Below the pieces are notes generated by a model. That model searched no databases. It was given only the letters and a program-made list of their open reading frames with translations, and was not told the origin of the DNA. The position numbers were made by a program, and so were the translations under genes. From Victivallales bacterium (GTDB lineage Bacteria; Verrucomicrobiota; Lentisphaeria; Oligosphaerales; Lenti-02): a DNA stretch of 36,077 nt. Below are positions 1 to 10,200 of this stretch, piece after piece. Numbering within the stretch: the first letter of the stretch is position 1; every line of letters begins with the position of its first letter. The stretch spans positions 1 to 36,077 of the forward strand of contig QKCY01000303.1 of NCBI GenBank assembly GCA_003245525.1, in the 5' to 3' direction.

Positions 1-2674
1 GGAAAACCGAGACGGCCCCGCGGTCGCGGTATTTCAGAGTGTCGAGAAGCACCTCGCCCTGCACGGTCTGCTTCAGCTCGAACGTGGTCTCCATCCACGG
101 TCCCGGCGTCGCCGAACGGAGGAGCACAATCCCGAGGCTGGCCAAAGGCCGCACTACCTCCGTTTCGCTCCCTTTCCAGGTGGCGTCGAGAGCGGGGAAG
201 GACAGCCAACCCGGCAGGGCACCACCGGTTTGACCATACACCACACTCCCCAGCCTCTCCTGCCAGCGGCCACCACGGGGTTCCCAGAGGGTATCCACCG
301 TCATGTTCGCGCTGTCCTGGCGGAAGTCGAGTTCGTCCACAATCAGGGCGTATTGGCCGACTTGCTGGAGCAGATGCCGTCGCCATGCGCAGAACGCCGC
401 GCGCGGCACGGTGCCCAACGCATACACGCTATTCCCCACCACATCGCGGGCTAGCAGGCCCGCATCCATGGCCACGCTGGATTCCACCATGCCATCGGCT
501 TTGGTCAAGACCTGGTTGAGATAGCCACGCAGCAGGGGTTTCCCTGCGATCCGCAGATCCAGAATCGCAAACGTGTGGTAGGGATTCCGGGACGCCCCGT
601 TGAATCCGTCCAACAAGACGAAGTCGCCGCCGCTATCCACCTGGTCCCGGAAGCTGCCGAAGGCAAAGGACTGGTCCAGGGGAATGCCACTGCCCCGGGT
701 CTGCCAAAGGGGTTCGGGCAAGGCCTGGATCGACCATTTCCCCGTGAGACCAGTGGGTTCAACCGCAGTCAGTTCCGGCCCCGGCCAGAAGGACTGCCCC
801 ACCCGGAAGATGCCGGTGTCCTGGTGGGTGCGGTGCTGACGGTAGTAGAGCCAGCGGCCATCGCCGGTCAGATGGGCCGCCTTGTGGAGGAAACCGAGGG
901 ATGCGTACCGGATTTGCCGGTCGTCGCTCTCGCCGTTGAGCAGGGCTTCCTGCCCGCGCAGGAGCTTGGCCACCACGCCATTCTCCAGCGGCACCCGGTC
1001 GCCGCTCAGACAGAGGTAGGTGAAGACTGGGGCGATGCCGGTGCTGTACCAGAACAGGTTGTCGTTCTCCCCCGCCACCCAATCGTGGCGGTGCAGGGAA
1101 GCGAAGGCGTAGTTGGCAGCGGCGAAGGTGTGTTCCCAGACCGGATCGGGATAGTCGCGCTGGAAATAGCGGCCCAGGCAGTACAAGCCAATGGCCGCCC
1201 ATTGACCGTGCCGCGAACTCACCGAGCCGGCGGGACCGCGCAGGCCGTAGATGCCTTTGCGGGCATAGTCGTCGTGGTCCAACTGGCGGGCCAGGGCGTT
1301 GGTCACCCGCAACCGTTCGGCGTCGGAGAAGACCGGGCTCTCCTCGATGAGGTCCCAGAAAAGGGTCATCATGTGCTGGTTGTAGTGATAGGCTCCGGCC
1401 AGGGGATCGTCCTTGTTCTCGATCCGTTCGCCATCGATGCGGGCAATCTCCGCCTTGGCTTGGGCATCGGGGAAGGCCAGGCGGATAACCTCGCGCGCCT
1501 GCCGGGGATCACCGGTCAGGTAGTAGAGGGCCATGCGCTTGCTGATGGAGTTCCAGCCGAAGTAGCCCACCGAGCCGTAGCCATCCGACGCCTCCCACGT
1601 CTGAACCTGCTCGATATCGTCGGGCACGGTCAGCCTTGTCCCCAGCCGCACATCGAGCAGATAGCCCAATCGGAGGTCGCCAGGCTTGCCTACCTGCTGA
1701 ATCCGTTCGGCCAGCCGGTCGGCAGCCAGAACCACCCCCGCCTCGTCGCTACCGCCCACCAGAATCGCGTTCCGGCCATTGCCGAAGGGGTTGTGCAGCG
1801 AATGCAGGGCGTAGCCACCGACACCGGGGTACTTCCCGTCGAGCAAGGTGTAGTAGAGATCGTAGAGCCGCCCCAACACGGGATTGGTGGAGCGGTTGCC
1901 CAGAATCACCGCGTGCTGGGCCAAGGGCAGCGGCACCTCCGCCACCACCGGCAGTTCGACGCCAGTCGCCGTCCGAATCGCCTCCTGCAACCGTCGGGCC
2001 GCCTCCGCATGGCAGGCCGGTGCCACGATCGCCGCCTGAGCCTTGCCGTCCGTCACCAGAGGCGTCGCGATATGCAAATCCTTGAGGGCCGTGTACTGCG
2101 GAGCCTTCATCTCGGGCACGCCAGCGGGAGCCTTCGGCAGTTCGACGCCTGCCCGGACCCGCACATCGGCCAAGAGGATCGTGGTCCCCTCCCCCTTGTG
2201 GGTATAGAGGTAGATACGGGCACTCTTCGTGCCGACCGGGCTCTTACCGTAGACCGCCAACTCCTCGAACTTGTCTGTCGCCGTGGTACGCAGGTCGATC
2301 TGAGAGAGCTGGTTGGAGGGCAGGAACCGAAGCTGGAGATAGACGTTGCCGGGTGCTGGGCGGTCGGGCAACGCCGCCACCCGCACCTTCACCTCGTAGG
2401 TCTCCTCCGGTTCGGCGGGGAAATCCTGGGACAGGCCGATCTCGCGACCCGGATCGGCATCCTGCAACCGCAAGGCGGGCCCGTCGGCAAAGGCGGGACG
2501 GGCCGGAGTCAGCGACTGTTCCGCGCCCCCTCCCCCGTAGAACTGCCACCCGGCGGGAACCTTGGCTCCGGCTGGCCAGTCCGCGAAGGAGCCATTCACC
2601 AAATCGACCGCCCGTGGTGCGGCCATGGCCATCGCTCCCGAGAGACAGAGCGCGAGAAGACACCCGGTTCGCAT
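1..2674 (-). CDS. Secreted heparinase II/III- or alginate-lyase-like protein, partial (3' end outside window)
   Basis: Minus-strand frame open from ATG at 2674 (MRTGCLLALCLSGAMAMAAPRAVDLVNGSFADWPAG...) to the window edge with no stop seen, so absent from the ORF track. Signal peptide, CBM-like N-terminus, alpha-glucuronidase-N-like segment (AAIVAPACHAEAARRLQEAIRTATGVELPVV), then an alpha/alpha-toroid-like region (HYNQHMMTLFWDLIEESPVF..., SSRHGQWAAIGLYCLGRYF). Family assignment by eye only. Confidence 0.7.
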   Translation of the reverse strand, partial: MRTGCLLALCLSGAMAMAAPRAVDLVNGSFADWPAGAKVPAGWQFYGGGGAEQSLTPARPAFADGPALRLQDADPGREIGLSQDFPAEPEETYEVKVRVAALPDRPAPGNVYLQLRFLPSNQLSQIDLRTTATDKFEELAVYGKSPVGTKSARIYLYTHKGEGTTILLADVRVRAGVELPKAPAGVPEMKAPQYTALKDLHIATPLVTDGKAQAAIVAPACHAEAARRLQEAIRTATGVELPVVAEVPLPLAQHAVILGNRSTNPVLGRLYDLYYTLLDGKYPGVGGYALHSLHNPFGNGRNAILVGGSDEAGVVLAADRLAERIQQVGKPGDLRLGYLLDVRLGTRLTVPDDIEQVQTWEASDGYGSVGYFGWNSISKRMALYYLTGDPRQAREVIRLAFPDAQAKAEIARIDGERIENKDDPLAGAYHYNQHMMTLFWDLIEESPVFSDAERLRVTNALARQLDHDDYARKGIYGLRGPAGSVSSRHGQWAAIGLYCLGRYFQRDYPDPVWEHTFAAANYAFASLHRHDWVAGENDNLFWYSTGIAPVFTYLCLSGDRVPLENGVVAKLLRGQEALLNGESDDRQIRYASLGFLHKAAHLTGDGRWLYYRQHRTHQDTGIFRVGQSFWPGPELTAVEPTGLTGKWSIQALPEPLWQTRGSGIPLDQSFAFGSFRDQVDSGGDFVLLDGFNGASRNPYHTFAILDLRIAGKPLLRGYLNQVLTKADGMVESSVAMDAGLLARDVVGNSVYALGTVPRAAFCAWRRHLLQQVGQYALIVDELDFRQDSANMTVDTLWEPRGGRWQERLGSVVYGQTGGALPGWLSFPALDATWKGSETEVVRPLASLGIVLLRSATPGPWMETTFELKQTVQGEVLLDTLKYRDRGAVSVF

Positions 2675-2722
2675 CGTCGGTCCTCCACGTCGGCAGGGCG
2701 GCGGACGGAGGGAGACAGGAAA

Positions 2723-3691
2723 CTAGTCCAGCCGCTGCAGGAAGGCTGTCGCCCGGTCGACCACCTCTTGGGTCCAGGCGGCAGACGAAAAATTATGGTT
2801 CGCCCCGGCGATTTCCACCAGTTCCACCGGAAGCGCGTGCTCGCGCACGTAGTCGCCGAAATAGGTCTGCGCCGCCGGGGCATCGGGATCGCCCGTGCCG
2901 TAGATCATCAGGGCCGGCAGATCGGGACGGAGTTTGGCCAGATGCTTCTTCGGGGCCTCGCCGCCCTGGGTTCGGCTCTCGACGGCGGCGGACTTCGCAG
3001 TCTTGCCGAGGGCGCGTTTGGGCGACGCCGTTTCCTCCGGCTTCGCCTCGCCCTCCTCCTTGCGCCGGTTGCGGCCCCGGTTCAGGAAGTGGCCGAAAAG
3101 GACGTTGAAGACCCCCTTGACGCTCACATCGCCCCGGAACAGCCGCTTCCAGGTGCTGCCCTGGGTAGCCTTGCGCCAGTACACGCGCAGGTAGTGGAAG
3201 GTGCGATGCACATCCCGCCCGAAGGCGTCGCCGTCGGAGAAGGGATAGACCGAGAGCAGGATCAGCCCCTTGGCGGGCAGCTTCGGCAGCGTGCCGATGG
3301 TCACATTGCCCCCGGAGCAGAGACCAAAGTAGACGATGTGGTCCAACCCGGTCGCCGCCCGGAAGGCCGCCGTGGCCCCGACCAGATCGTCGGCCATGGT
3401 GGGCAGACTGGCAGTCAGGCCATCGCCCTCGCTTTCGCCGCGTCCCCGGAAGTCGAAACGCAACGACGGATACCCCGCCGCCGCGAACTGGCGGGCCAGA
3501 TGAGTCAGCAGGCCCTGCGGACCCGACCGATTGCCGCTCCAACCGTGGACAAAGATGATCCCCAGCTTCTTGCCCGCTCCCTCCGGCGTGGCCAAGACCC
3601 CGCGCAGGCTGGCTCCCTCGACCGCGAAGGAGAATGCCGCCTCGCGACCGGTTCCAGCGAGAGAAGTCTCGGGCTTCAGTCCGACACTCAT
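2723..3691 (-). CDS. Alpha/beta-hydrolase, exosortase-system hydrolase-1-like, Cys at nucleophile elbow (GLCSGG)
   Basis: LGIIFVHGWSGNRSGPQGLLTHLARQFAAAGYPSLRFDFRGRGESEGDG; elbow HIVYFGLCSGGN; Asp (GTGDPD) and His (GANHNF) present. Confidence 0.8.
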   Translation of the reverse strand: MSVGLKPETSLAGTGREAAFSFAVEGASLRGVLATPEGAGKKLGIIFVHGWSGNRSGPQGLLTHLARQFAAAGYPSLRFDFRGRGESEGDGLTASLPTMADDLVGATAAFRAATGLDHIVYFGLCSGGNVTIGTLPKLPAKGLILLSVYPFSDGDAFGRDVHRTFHYLRVYWRKATQGSTWKRLFRGDVSVKGVFNVLFGHFLNRGRNRRKEEGEAKPEETASPKRALGKTAKSAAVESRTQGGEAPKKHLAKLRPDLPALMIYGTGDPDAPAAQTYFGDYVREHALPVELVEIAGANHNFSSAAWTQEVVDRATAFLQRLD

Positions 3692-3698
3692 CGGGCAA

Positions 3699-4961
3699 TC
3701 ACTCCTGGGGCGGGGCCGGGGGCGGCGGAACTGGCATGGCGGGGGCGGCCGGTTTGCCTGCGGGCTTGACGGGGGGCAGGTACTTCTTCAGGAACTCCAT
3801 ATGCTTCGCATAGGCGTACTGGGCGGGCTTCTCGTCGTAGTACAACACGAAGTTGTGCCCGCCACCCGGCACCACGTCGTAGGTGTAGGTCTTGTCGTAC
3901 TTCTTCAGTTGGGCGATCAAGTCCTCGTGGCTCTGGTGGAACACGCTGCCTTCGTAGGCCCCGCCGATGAAGAGCAGAAGCGGGCAGTGGATCGTGTCCG
4001 CATGATGCACGATGCTGCGCTGCATCAGTCCGGCCAACTGTTGGTCCACGGGCTGGTTGCAGAAATCGGCCCAGCTTAGCCAGTTGTTCGCCCCGCGGCG
4101 CATCCGGTCCCAGTAGTAGCGGAAGGGATTCACCAGCCAGGCGTCGTAGCTGACCATACAGCAGGCATCGGGATGGCGCGCGGCGGCCAGGAGACCGATG
4201 CCAGCCCCGAAACTGTGGCCGATGACCCCGAACTTGCCGCCCTGCACATAGGGCAGCTTGCGGGCAGCCGACACCGCTGACAGGGCATCGTCCACCTCGC
4301 CGTCCAGATTCTCGATCTCGCCTTCGCACTTGAAGGCCAGGCTCTTTGGCACGTACTGGCTGGCAAAGAGATCCTCGCCGCGGAAAGCAGGCCCGACGAT
4401 CACATAGCCCTCCGCCGCCATGCCAGCCAACCATGGCAGAGCATAGACCGGCACCCCATAGGCGGCACCGTGGGTATAGAGCAGCAGGGGGAACTTCTGG
4501 TCCGGCTGCCGGTTGGCGGGCACCACCAGCACGCCGTATTGCTTGAGGTCGTCCACCAACCAGCGCACAATCCAGATCTCGGCCGCCTCCGCGTCGGGCA
4601 CCCGAATCCGACCGAGCATCTCGAAGGTACCATCCGGCACCGGCGCCCACTTCTCCTCGGGCAGGGGTTTCAGTTCCTTCACCAAGGCCACCCCCTCCTG
4701 CCAATCCTTGGCGGCCGTCGCCATGTCGTCCTTGCTCGCGGCCAAGCGGCCGTCGAACCACTTCTGCAAGGCGGCCGCGCAGTCCTTGCCCTCGATCAAC
4801 GGATCACCGAGCGCCTTGACCAAGGCCGCCTCCTCGGGCGTGAGGCTGTCGGGCCCTGCCCAGTCCAGCCCCTCCAGACCGGGACGGACCGAGTCCCCGG
4901 CCATCAGCCCCGCCGCAACGAACAGGCCCAGGAGAAGAAACAGACGATATGGACGAAACAT
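3699..4961 (-). CDS. Secreted alpha/beta-hydrolase (dienelactone hydrolase / PAF-acetylhydrolase-like)
   Basis: Start taken at MFRPYRLFLLLGLFVAAGLMAG (signal peptide), internal to ORF 3699..5183. GxSxG elbow FGVIGHSFGAG, C-terminal His GGGHNFVLYYDE. Confidence 0.8.
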   Translation of the reverse strand: MFRPYRLFLLLGLFVAAGLMAGDSVRPGLEGLDWAGPDSLTPEEAALVKALGDPLIEGKDCAAALQKWFDGRLAASKDDMATAAKDWQEGVALVKELKPLPEEKWAPVPDGTFEMLGRIRVPDAEAAEIWIVRWLVDDLKQYGVLVVPANRQPDQKFPLLLYTHGAAYGVPVYALPWLAGMAAEGYVIVGPAFRGEDLFASQYVPKSLAFKCEGEIENLDGEVDDALSAVSAARKLPYVQGGKFGVIGHSFGAGIGLLAAARHPDACCMVSYDAWLVNPFRYYWDRMRRGANNWLSWADFCNQPVDQQLAGLMQRSIVHHADTIHCPLLLFIGGAYEGSVFHQSHEDLIAQLKKYDKTYTYDVVPGGGHNFVLYYDEKPAQYAYAKHMEFLKKYLPPVKPAGKPAAPAMPVPPPPAPPQE

Positions 4962-4963
4962 AC

Positions 4964-5812
4964 TCAAGAGACCTTCTCTTCGGTCTTGGGAACCGCGACC
5001 TGCAAGATATCCCCCAGGAAGGGCAGGACCGCATCGATCACGGCATCCGATTCGTAGTATTCCAGCTGACCCCAGAACGGTTTGTCCGCCACCACGGTGG
5101 TCTGCTTGGCGGCATCCACCAGCGGTTGCCAGGCAGGCGGCAGCTTCGCGGAGCCCGACACCCGGATCACCTGCAAGGCGCAAGCGGGAGCCAACTTGCC
5201 CACCAGACTACCGGCTTCCACCTCGGACAACTGCCCGGCCATCTGGGACGACACCGCCACCCCGCCGAAATCGACGGTTTCCCCCGCCCGCCAGCGGCTG
5301 GCGGCATCGGCACCGGTATCGTCGCGTTGGCCTGACATCATGTCCTTGATCTTCTGACGACGTTCGAGATCGCGCAGGAATTCATTCCCGCTCAGCACGG
5401 GTTCGAGCAGCACCATGGCCCGCGGCGGCAACTCGACAGCCGCCTGTAGCGCTGGCAACGCGCCAAACCGGACGCCGATTGGGCACCAGGCCGAAATCCC
5501 CGCCTGCTGCCGCACGAAATCCGCCGCCGCACACACGTCGGCGCACCAGCCCGCGAAATCCGCCTGGGCATGTTCGCCCGGACTGTCGCCGGTCCCAGCC
5601 AGATCGAAACGCAGAACCGGAATGCCGCAGGCGGCAATGGCCCGCGCCAGTCGGACCAACAGGCGGTAGGCGCACTTCTTCTCCTCGCCGAAGGGTTCCA
5701 CCAGAACCACGGCCGTATCCGTCGCCACCCGTTCCGGCAGATGAAGCGTCCCGTAGAGGTCGCCGCCGGGGCCGGGCAGATAGCCGCTGGTTTCGTTGCA
5801 GGAGAGACCCAT
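4964..5812 (-). CDS. Alpha/beta-hydrolase fold protein, exosortase-system hydrolase-2-like, probably lacking catalytic Ser
   Basis: GGDLYGTLHLPE..VEPFGEEKKCAYRLLVRLARAIAACGIPVLRFDLAGTGDSPGEH; elbow position is CPIGVRFGA (Arg instead of Ser/Cys). Confidence 0.75.
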   Translation of the reverse strand: MGLSCNETSGYLPGPGGDLYGTLHLPERVATDTAVVLVEPFGEEKKCAYRLLVRLARAIAACGIPVLRFDLAGTGDSPGEHAQADFAGWCADVCAAADFVRQQAGISAWCPIGVRFGALPALQAAVELPPRAMVLLEPVLSGNEFLRDLERRQKIKDMMSGQRDDTGADAASRWRAGETVDFGGVAVSSQMAGQLSEVEAGSLVGKLAPACALQVIRVSGSAKLPPAWQPLVDAAKQTTVVADKPFWGQLEYYESDAVIDAVLPFLGDILQVAVPKTEEKVS

Positions 5813-5895
5813 TCAGCACCTCGAACAGATAACGGACAAGGGCATCCACCATAGAACCCCGTCCGCCGGATGCCAACGCTCGCGAGAAGACTTCG

Positions 5896-7083
5896 CTAGT
5901 CGCCCAAGGAGAGAGGCAGGCGGCAGAAGAAGACGCTGTAGGCGTCCTCCCACACGAAGACCAGCTCCTGTGCCCCCTCGTCGATGTAGCCATCGGGATA
6001 GTTCAGGGGCTGCCGGGGATTGGGGTCGGTCACCAAATCCACCTTTACGGGCCAAGTCTTCATCCCGTCGTGGCTCACCCAGAGGGAGAGCGGGTTGCGG
6101 CCCCGCATGATGTCGGCGGAGCTGTCCACCGGATTGTGGATCAGGAAAACCCGTCCGTCCGCCGCCTTCAGGAGCAGCACCTTGGCGGCAGGATTGGGGA
6201 TGTCGCTGCGTTCCGGCTGACTCCAGGAATCCCCGCCGTCCCACGACTCGGCCCACCAGAGCCGTCCGTCCCGCTGGGACCGGATCAACATCACCACATG
6301 GCCAGGCTCCAGTTCGACCACGCGCGGCTCGATCAGCCAGCCATGCAGTCCGCCCCGCAGGTAGCCCGAGCGGCGGAAGCTCGCGCCCCCGTCGTCGGAC
6401 AGCAGCGTGCCCACACAGTAGCGGTGGTTGCGGTCGGCCCAGGCGTTGCCAGCATTTTGCTGGAGCATGCCTTCCGCCATGTAGGGAATCTCCTGCACGG
6501 CCAGCGGCTTGCCGCCAACCATCGGTTCCAGCGGCGGGCGGCCATGGGTGGGTTCGCACCACTCGCTACCGATCAACTCGGGCCAACTGACCGGGATGAC
6601 CCAGCGCCCCGAGACGAGCCGGATGCCCTTGTTCACCCAGACGTTGTCGACTCCACCGGGCACGGAATGCGGCCCCTCCCAAGTGATCCCCCCATCCCGG
6701 CTGATCGCCCGGTAGGAGTTGATGTGGGTCATCCACGAGCCCATCCCATAGGTCTGGAGGAAAGCGTGGACCTCGCCCTCCCCGGCCAGGAACAGCTCGG
6801 TGGTGAACAGCCCCAAGGAGGTGTGCCGGAAGAGCACGCCAGGCTCCGTCCACGTGGCCCCATCATCCATGGAGCGGGCATACATGGTGAAGTTGCCCGG
6901 CGTCGGTTCGCAGAAGGCGCCCGTCGTCCAGGTCGCCAGCAGGTGGCCAGGAGAGGTACGGCAGAGCAGCCCCTCGCGAGTGAACAGCCGTTGGCCGGAG
7001 TCCTTCCACGGGTACCCTTCGGGTCCAGGCCAAATCCGCTGCATCGACAGGGCGGGATGGATAACGGCATCGCTGGCAAGCAT
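5896..7083 (-). CDS. Exo-alpha-sialidase / BNR-repeat beta-propeller protein
   Basis: Repeated Asp-box-like motifs: ARSMDDGATWTEP, AISRDGGITWEGP, LLSDDGGASFRRS, AESWDGGDSWSQP. Confidence 0.85.
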   Translation of the reverse strand: MLASDAVIHPALSMQRIWPGPEGYPWKDSGQRLFTREGLLCRTSPGHLLATWTTGAFCEPTPGNFTMYARSMDDGATWTEPGVLFRHTSLGLFTTELFLAGEGEVHAFLQTYGMGSWMTHINSYRAISRDGGITWEGPHSVPGGVDNVWVNKGIRLVSGRWVIPVSWPELIGSEWCEPTHGRPPLEPMVGGKPLAVQEIPYMAEGMLQQNAGNAWADRNHRYCVGTLLSDDGGASFRRSGYLRGGLHGWLIEPRVVELEPGHVVMLIRSQRDGRLWWAESWDGGDSWSQPERSDIPNPAAKVLLLKAADGRVFLIHNPVDSSADIMRGRNPLSLWVSHDGMKTWPVKVDLVTDPNPRQPLNYPDGYIDEGAQELVFVWEDAYSVFFCRLPLSLGD

Positions 7084-7242
7084 GGCGGAACTCCTAAGCT
7101 GTCCTTGGTCTCACGGCCCATAAGGTAGCCGGGATGGATTCGCCGCCAACCTGGAAGGCGATGGGCAAAGCGCACATGCCGTACTACAGTGGTAATCCCT
7201 CGCTCCGGAACGAAGTCCCCTCTGCACAATCGACGGAATCCC

Positions 7243-10200
7243 GTGAACCGCAGGATAAGTCTGTTCCTCGGCACTATTATCCTTCTCACCGCCCTGGGCG
7301 TGGCCTTGGTCTGCTGGCTATGGGGCCGGTCCTTGCTCCATCGCTGGCTGGAGGAGGAAACCCACCGGGTCCAGGGGTACATCCAGCAGTCCGTGGCGAA
7401 CCGCGACCGGCTGCTGGAACTGGTCGACAACGACCTTGCCCGGGAGATGCGGGAGAAGCTGCCCCTAGCCGCCGCCGCGTTGGGCTCCGACCCTCTCCGC
7501 ACCACCACCGCCGAGAACCTCCGGCAGGTGGCCGACCGCTACGGTCTCGACGATCTCTACCTGATCGACGCATCGGGAACGGTCGTGGCCTCCACTTTGC
7601 CCGAGGATGCCGGCCTCGATCTGGCCGACCGTAACCCGGCTTTGGGCACCTACCTGGGCACCCTTCAGGGAACCGGGACCCTCAGCACCCACACCATCTC
7701 CGTCAGCATGCTCAGGGGGGTCTTCCGCAAGTACGGGTATTTCAGCCCAGTGGGCACCGACTATGTGGTGGAGGCATCCTACGATGTCGAGAACTACCTG
7801 GCAACCCATTTCTCGCCCGCCACCCGCGACCTGCTCCTGTTCCGGGACTTCTCCTTGTTTCCCGAAGACTGCCACTTCGTCGCCGATGTGGAACTCTACG
7901 AGCTGGTCCAGGGAGTAAACTGGTCCCTCACCCGCCGTGGCGGGCACCTGCTTCTCACCGGCGACCAGAGGAGCCAGTTGGAGCACGATGGCATACTGGA
8001 CCTGAAGGAAGGAGACGGGACACGCTACATCCTGCTCGGGGGGCACAGTCCGGTCGATCCGGGCAGCGGGCAATTCCGGGAACGCCGGGTGGCCCGCATC
8101 CAGTTCGACCGCTCGCGCCTGCGCCAGGAACTCCATACGTTGCTGGTCGGAGTGGTGCTCTCCGCGCTCCTGGTGGGCATGGTTGCCCTCCTGGTCGTCA
8201 CCGAGTATGTGGACCGTCGCTACCTCAGCCAACTGGCCATGCTGAATGACGCCATCGTCCACATCGCCGAAGGCGACTACAGCCTGTCCACCCCGCCGGT
8301 CGGCCACGACGAGCTGGCTACGACCGCCAGCCACGTACGCCTCGCCGCCGAGCGGATCAGCCAGCGGGAACGCGCCTTCCAACGGCTCACCAACAATCTC
8401 AACATCACTTTAGAGAGCATGGGCGAAACCGTGATCGCCACCGATGCCGAGGGGCGGATATCCCGCCTGAATCCGGCCGCCGAGACCCTCACGGGGTGGA
8501 CCGCCCTCGCTGCCAGCGGGCGGGAGATCGGCGATGTCTTCCGCCTGGCCGGTGCCGACTCCCAGTTGTTCCCGCGCCTCTTGGACCGCAGCCGCCAGGA
8601 AGCCGCTCCCGTCCCGCTCCCCGCCTGCGCGACGGTAGTCTCCCAGGACGGCACGCGGCGCGAAGTGACGGGGAGCGTCGCCGTGATCCGCGCAACCGAG
8701 GACGAAGCCCTGGGCTATGTCCTGGTCTGTAGCGACACCACCGAGCAGACCCGTCAGGCCAACCGGCTCCACGAGTTTGAGAGCCGTCTCCGGGCGATCA
8801 TGAACCATGCCCCCATCGCCATCGCCCTCGTGACGGACGAAGGCAAACCAGCGTTCGTCAACCTGTATCTCTGCAAGCTGCTCGGCAGCAGCATGGAGGA
8901 TGTCCACCGGCGGGGCATCGAAGCATTCACCCATCCCGACGACCTGGCGCGGGTCCGCCACGAGACCAGGCGGCTCCTGGCTGGCGAGGCCGAGACCTGC
9001 TGGTTCCGGGCCCGCTACCTGCACCCCGACGGCCAATCGGCTTGCGCCGACATCACCATGGTCGCCATCCGGGAGCAGACCGAATCCCCCTGCCTCCTCT
9101 TTCTCGGACGCGATGTCACCGACGAGGAGCGCATCACCCGCGAACTGCGCTGGGAACGGGAGCAGCGCCGCCTGATCCTGGACCACACGCGCGAGTACCT
9201 GCTCCATCTGAAACCGGACCTCCACGTGGAATGGGCCAACCGGGCCGCCGATCCGGAGGGACACAGCATCAGCCGCAGGCTCCGCTGCCACCAACTGATC
9301 TTCGGCAACGAGGAGCCCTGCCAGGGATGCCCGATCCAAACCGCCATACGGACGGGGGAACCGAGCGAAAGCACGGTCGATGCCGGCGGCAAGCGCCTGA
9401 TGGTGACCGCCAGCCCGCTCTACGACGGGGACCACCGGCTCGAAGGCATTGTCGTCTCGGCCCGGGACATGACGCGGCTTCGGGAAATCGAACGGCAGCT
9501 TTTCCAGGCCCAGAAACTGGACGCCCTGGGACGCCTGGCCGGCGGCATCGCCCATGATTTCAACAACATGCTCAATGTCGTCATCGGCTACGGAGAACTG
9601 ATCGGGCTCGAGGAGGACGAGGCCTGCCGGGGCGAATACCTCGCGGGCATCATCCAGGCGGCCCGTTCCGCCGAGGGGCTGGTGCGCCAGTTGCTCGCCT
9701 TCTCGCGGACGACGGGAGACAGTCAGCGCGAGGAGCTGGACCTCAATCCTCTCGTCCAGGCGTTCGCCAAGATGCTGGGGGGGGTTCTGCCCGCCAATGT
9801 CGAGTTGGAACTGCACCTCCATCCCGTCGCCCTGCCCACCCAGGTGGACCGGGGGCAGTTCGAGCAGGCCCTGATGAATCTCTGCATCAACGCCCGCGAT
9901 GCGATGGCCGACGGCGGCAAGCTGACGATCCGCACTTATCCGGTCTACCGGGACGGGGCATCCAGCCAGGCCTACGGCAATTCCCGTGGAGGACACTTCG
10001 CCGGTTGCGAGGTCAGCGACACCGGCACGGGCATTCCCGAACGCCTGCTAACCCGCATCTTCGATCCCTTCTTCACCACCAAGCCGCCCGGCCAGGGCAC
10101 CGGTCTGGGGCTCTCCACCACCTACGCGATCATCACCGACCACGACGGCATGATCGAGGTGGAGAGCACGCCGGGCAAGGGGACCACCTTCCGGATTCTC

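Noticed and set aside
575-3769. 1064-aa plus-strand ORF
   Set aside because: Antisense to the heparinase-like and alpha/beta-hydrolase genes; composition is that of a GC-rich shadow frame with no recognisable domain.
8410-9996. 528-aa minus-strand ORF
   Set aside because: Antisense to the hybrid kinase, which has unambiguous kinase motifs.
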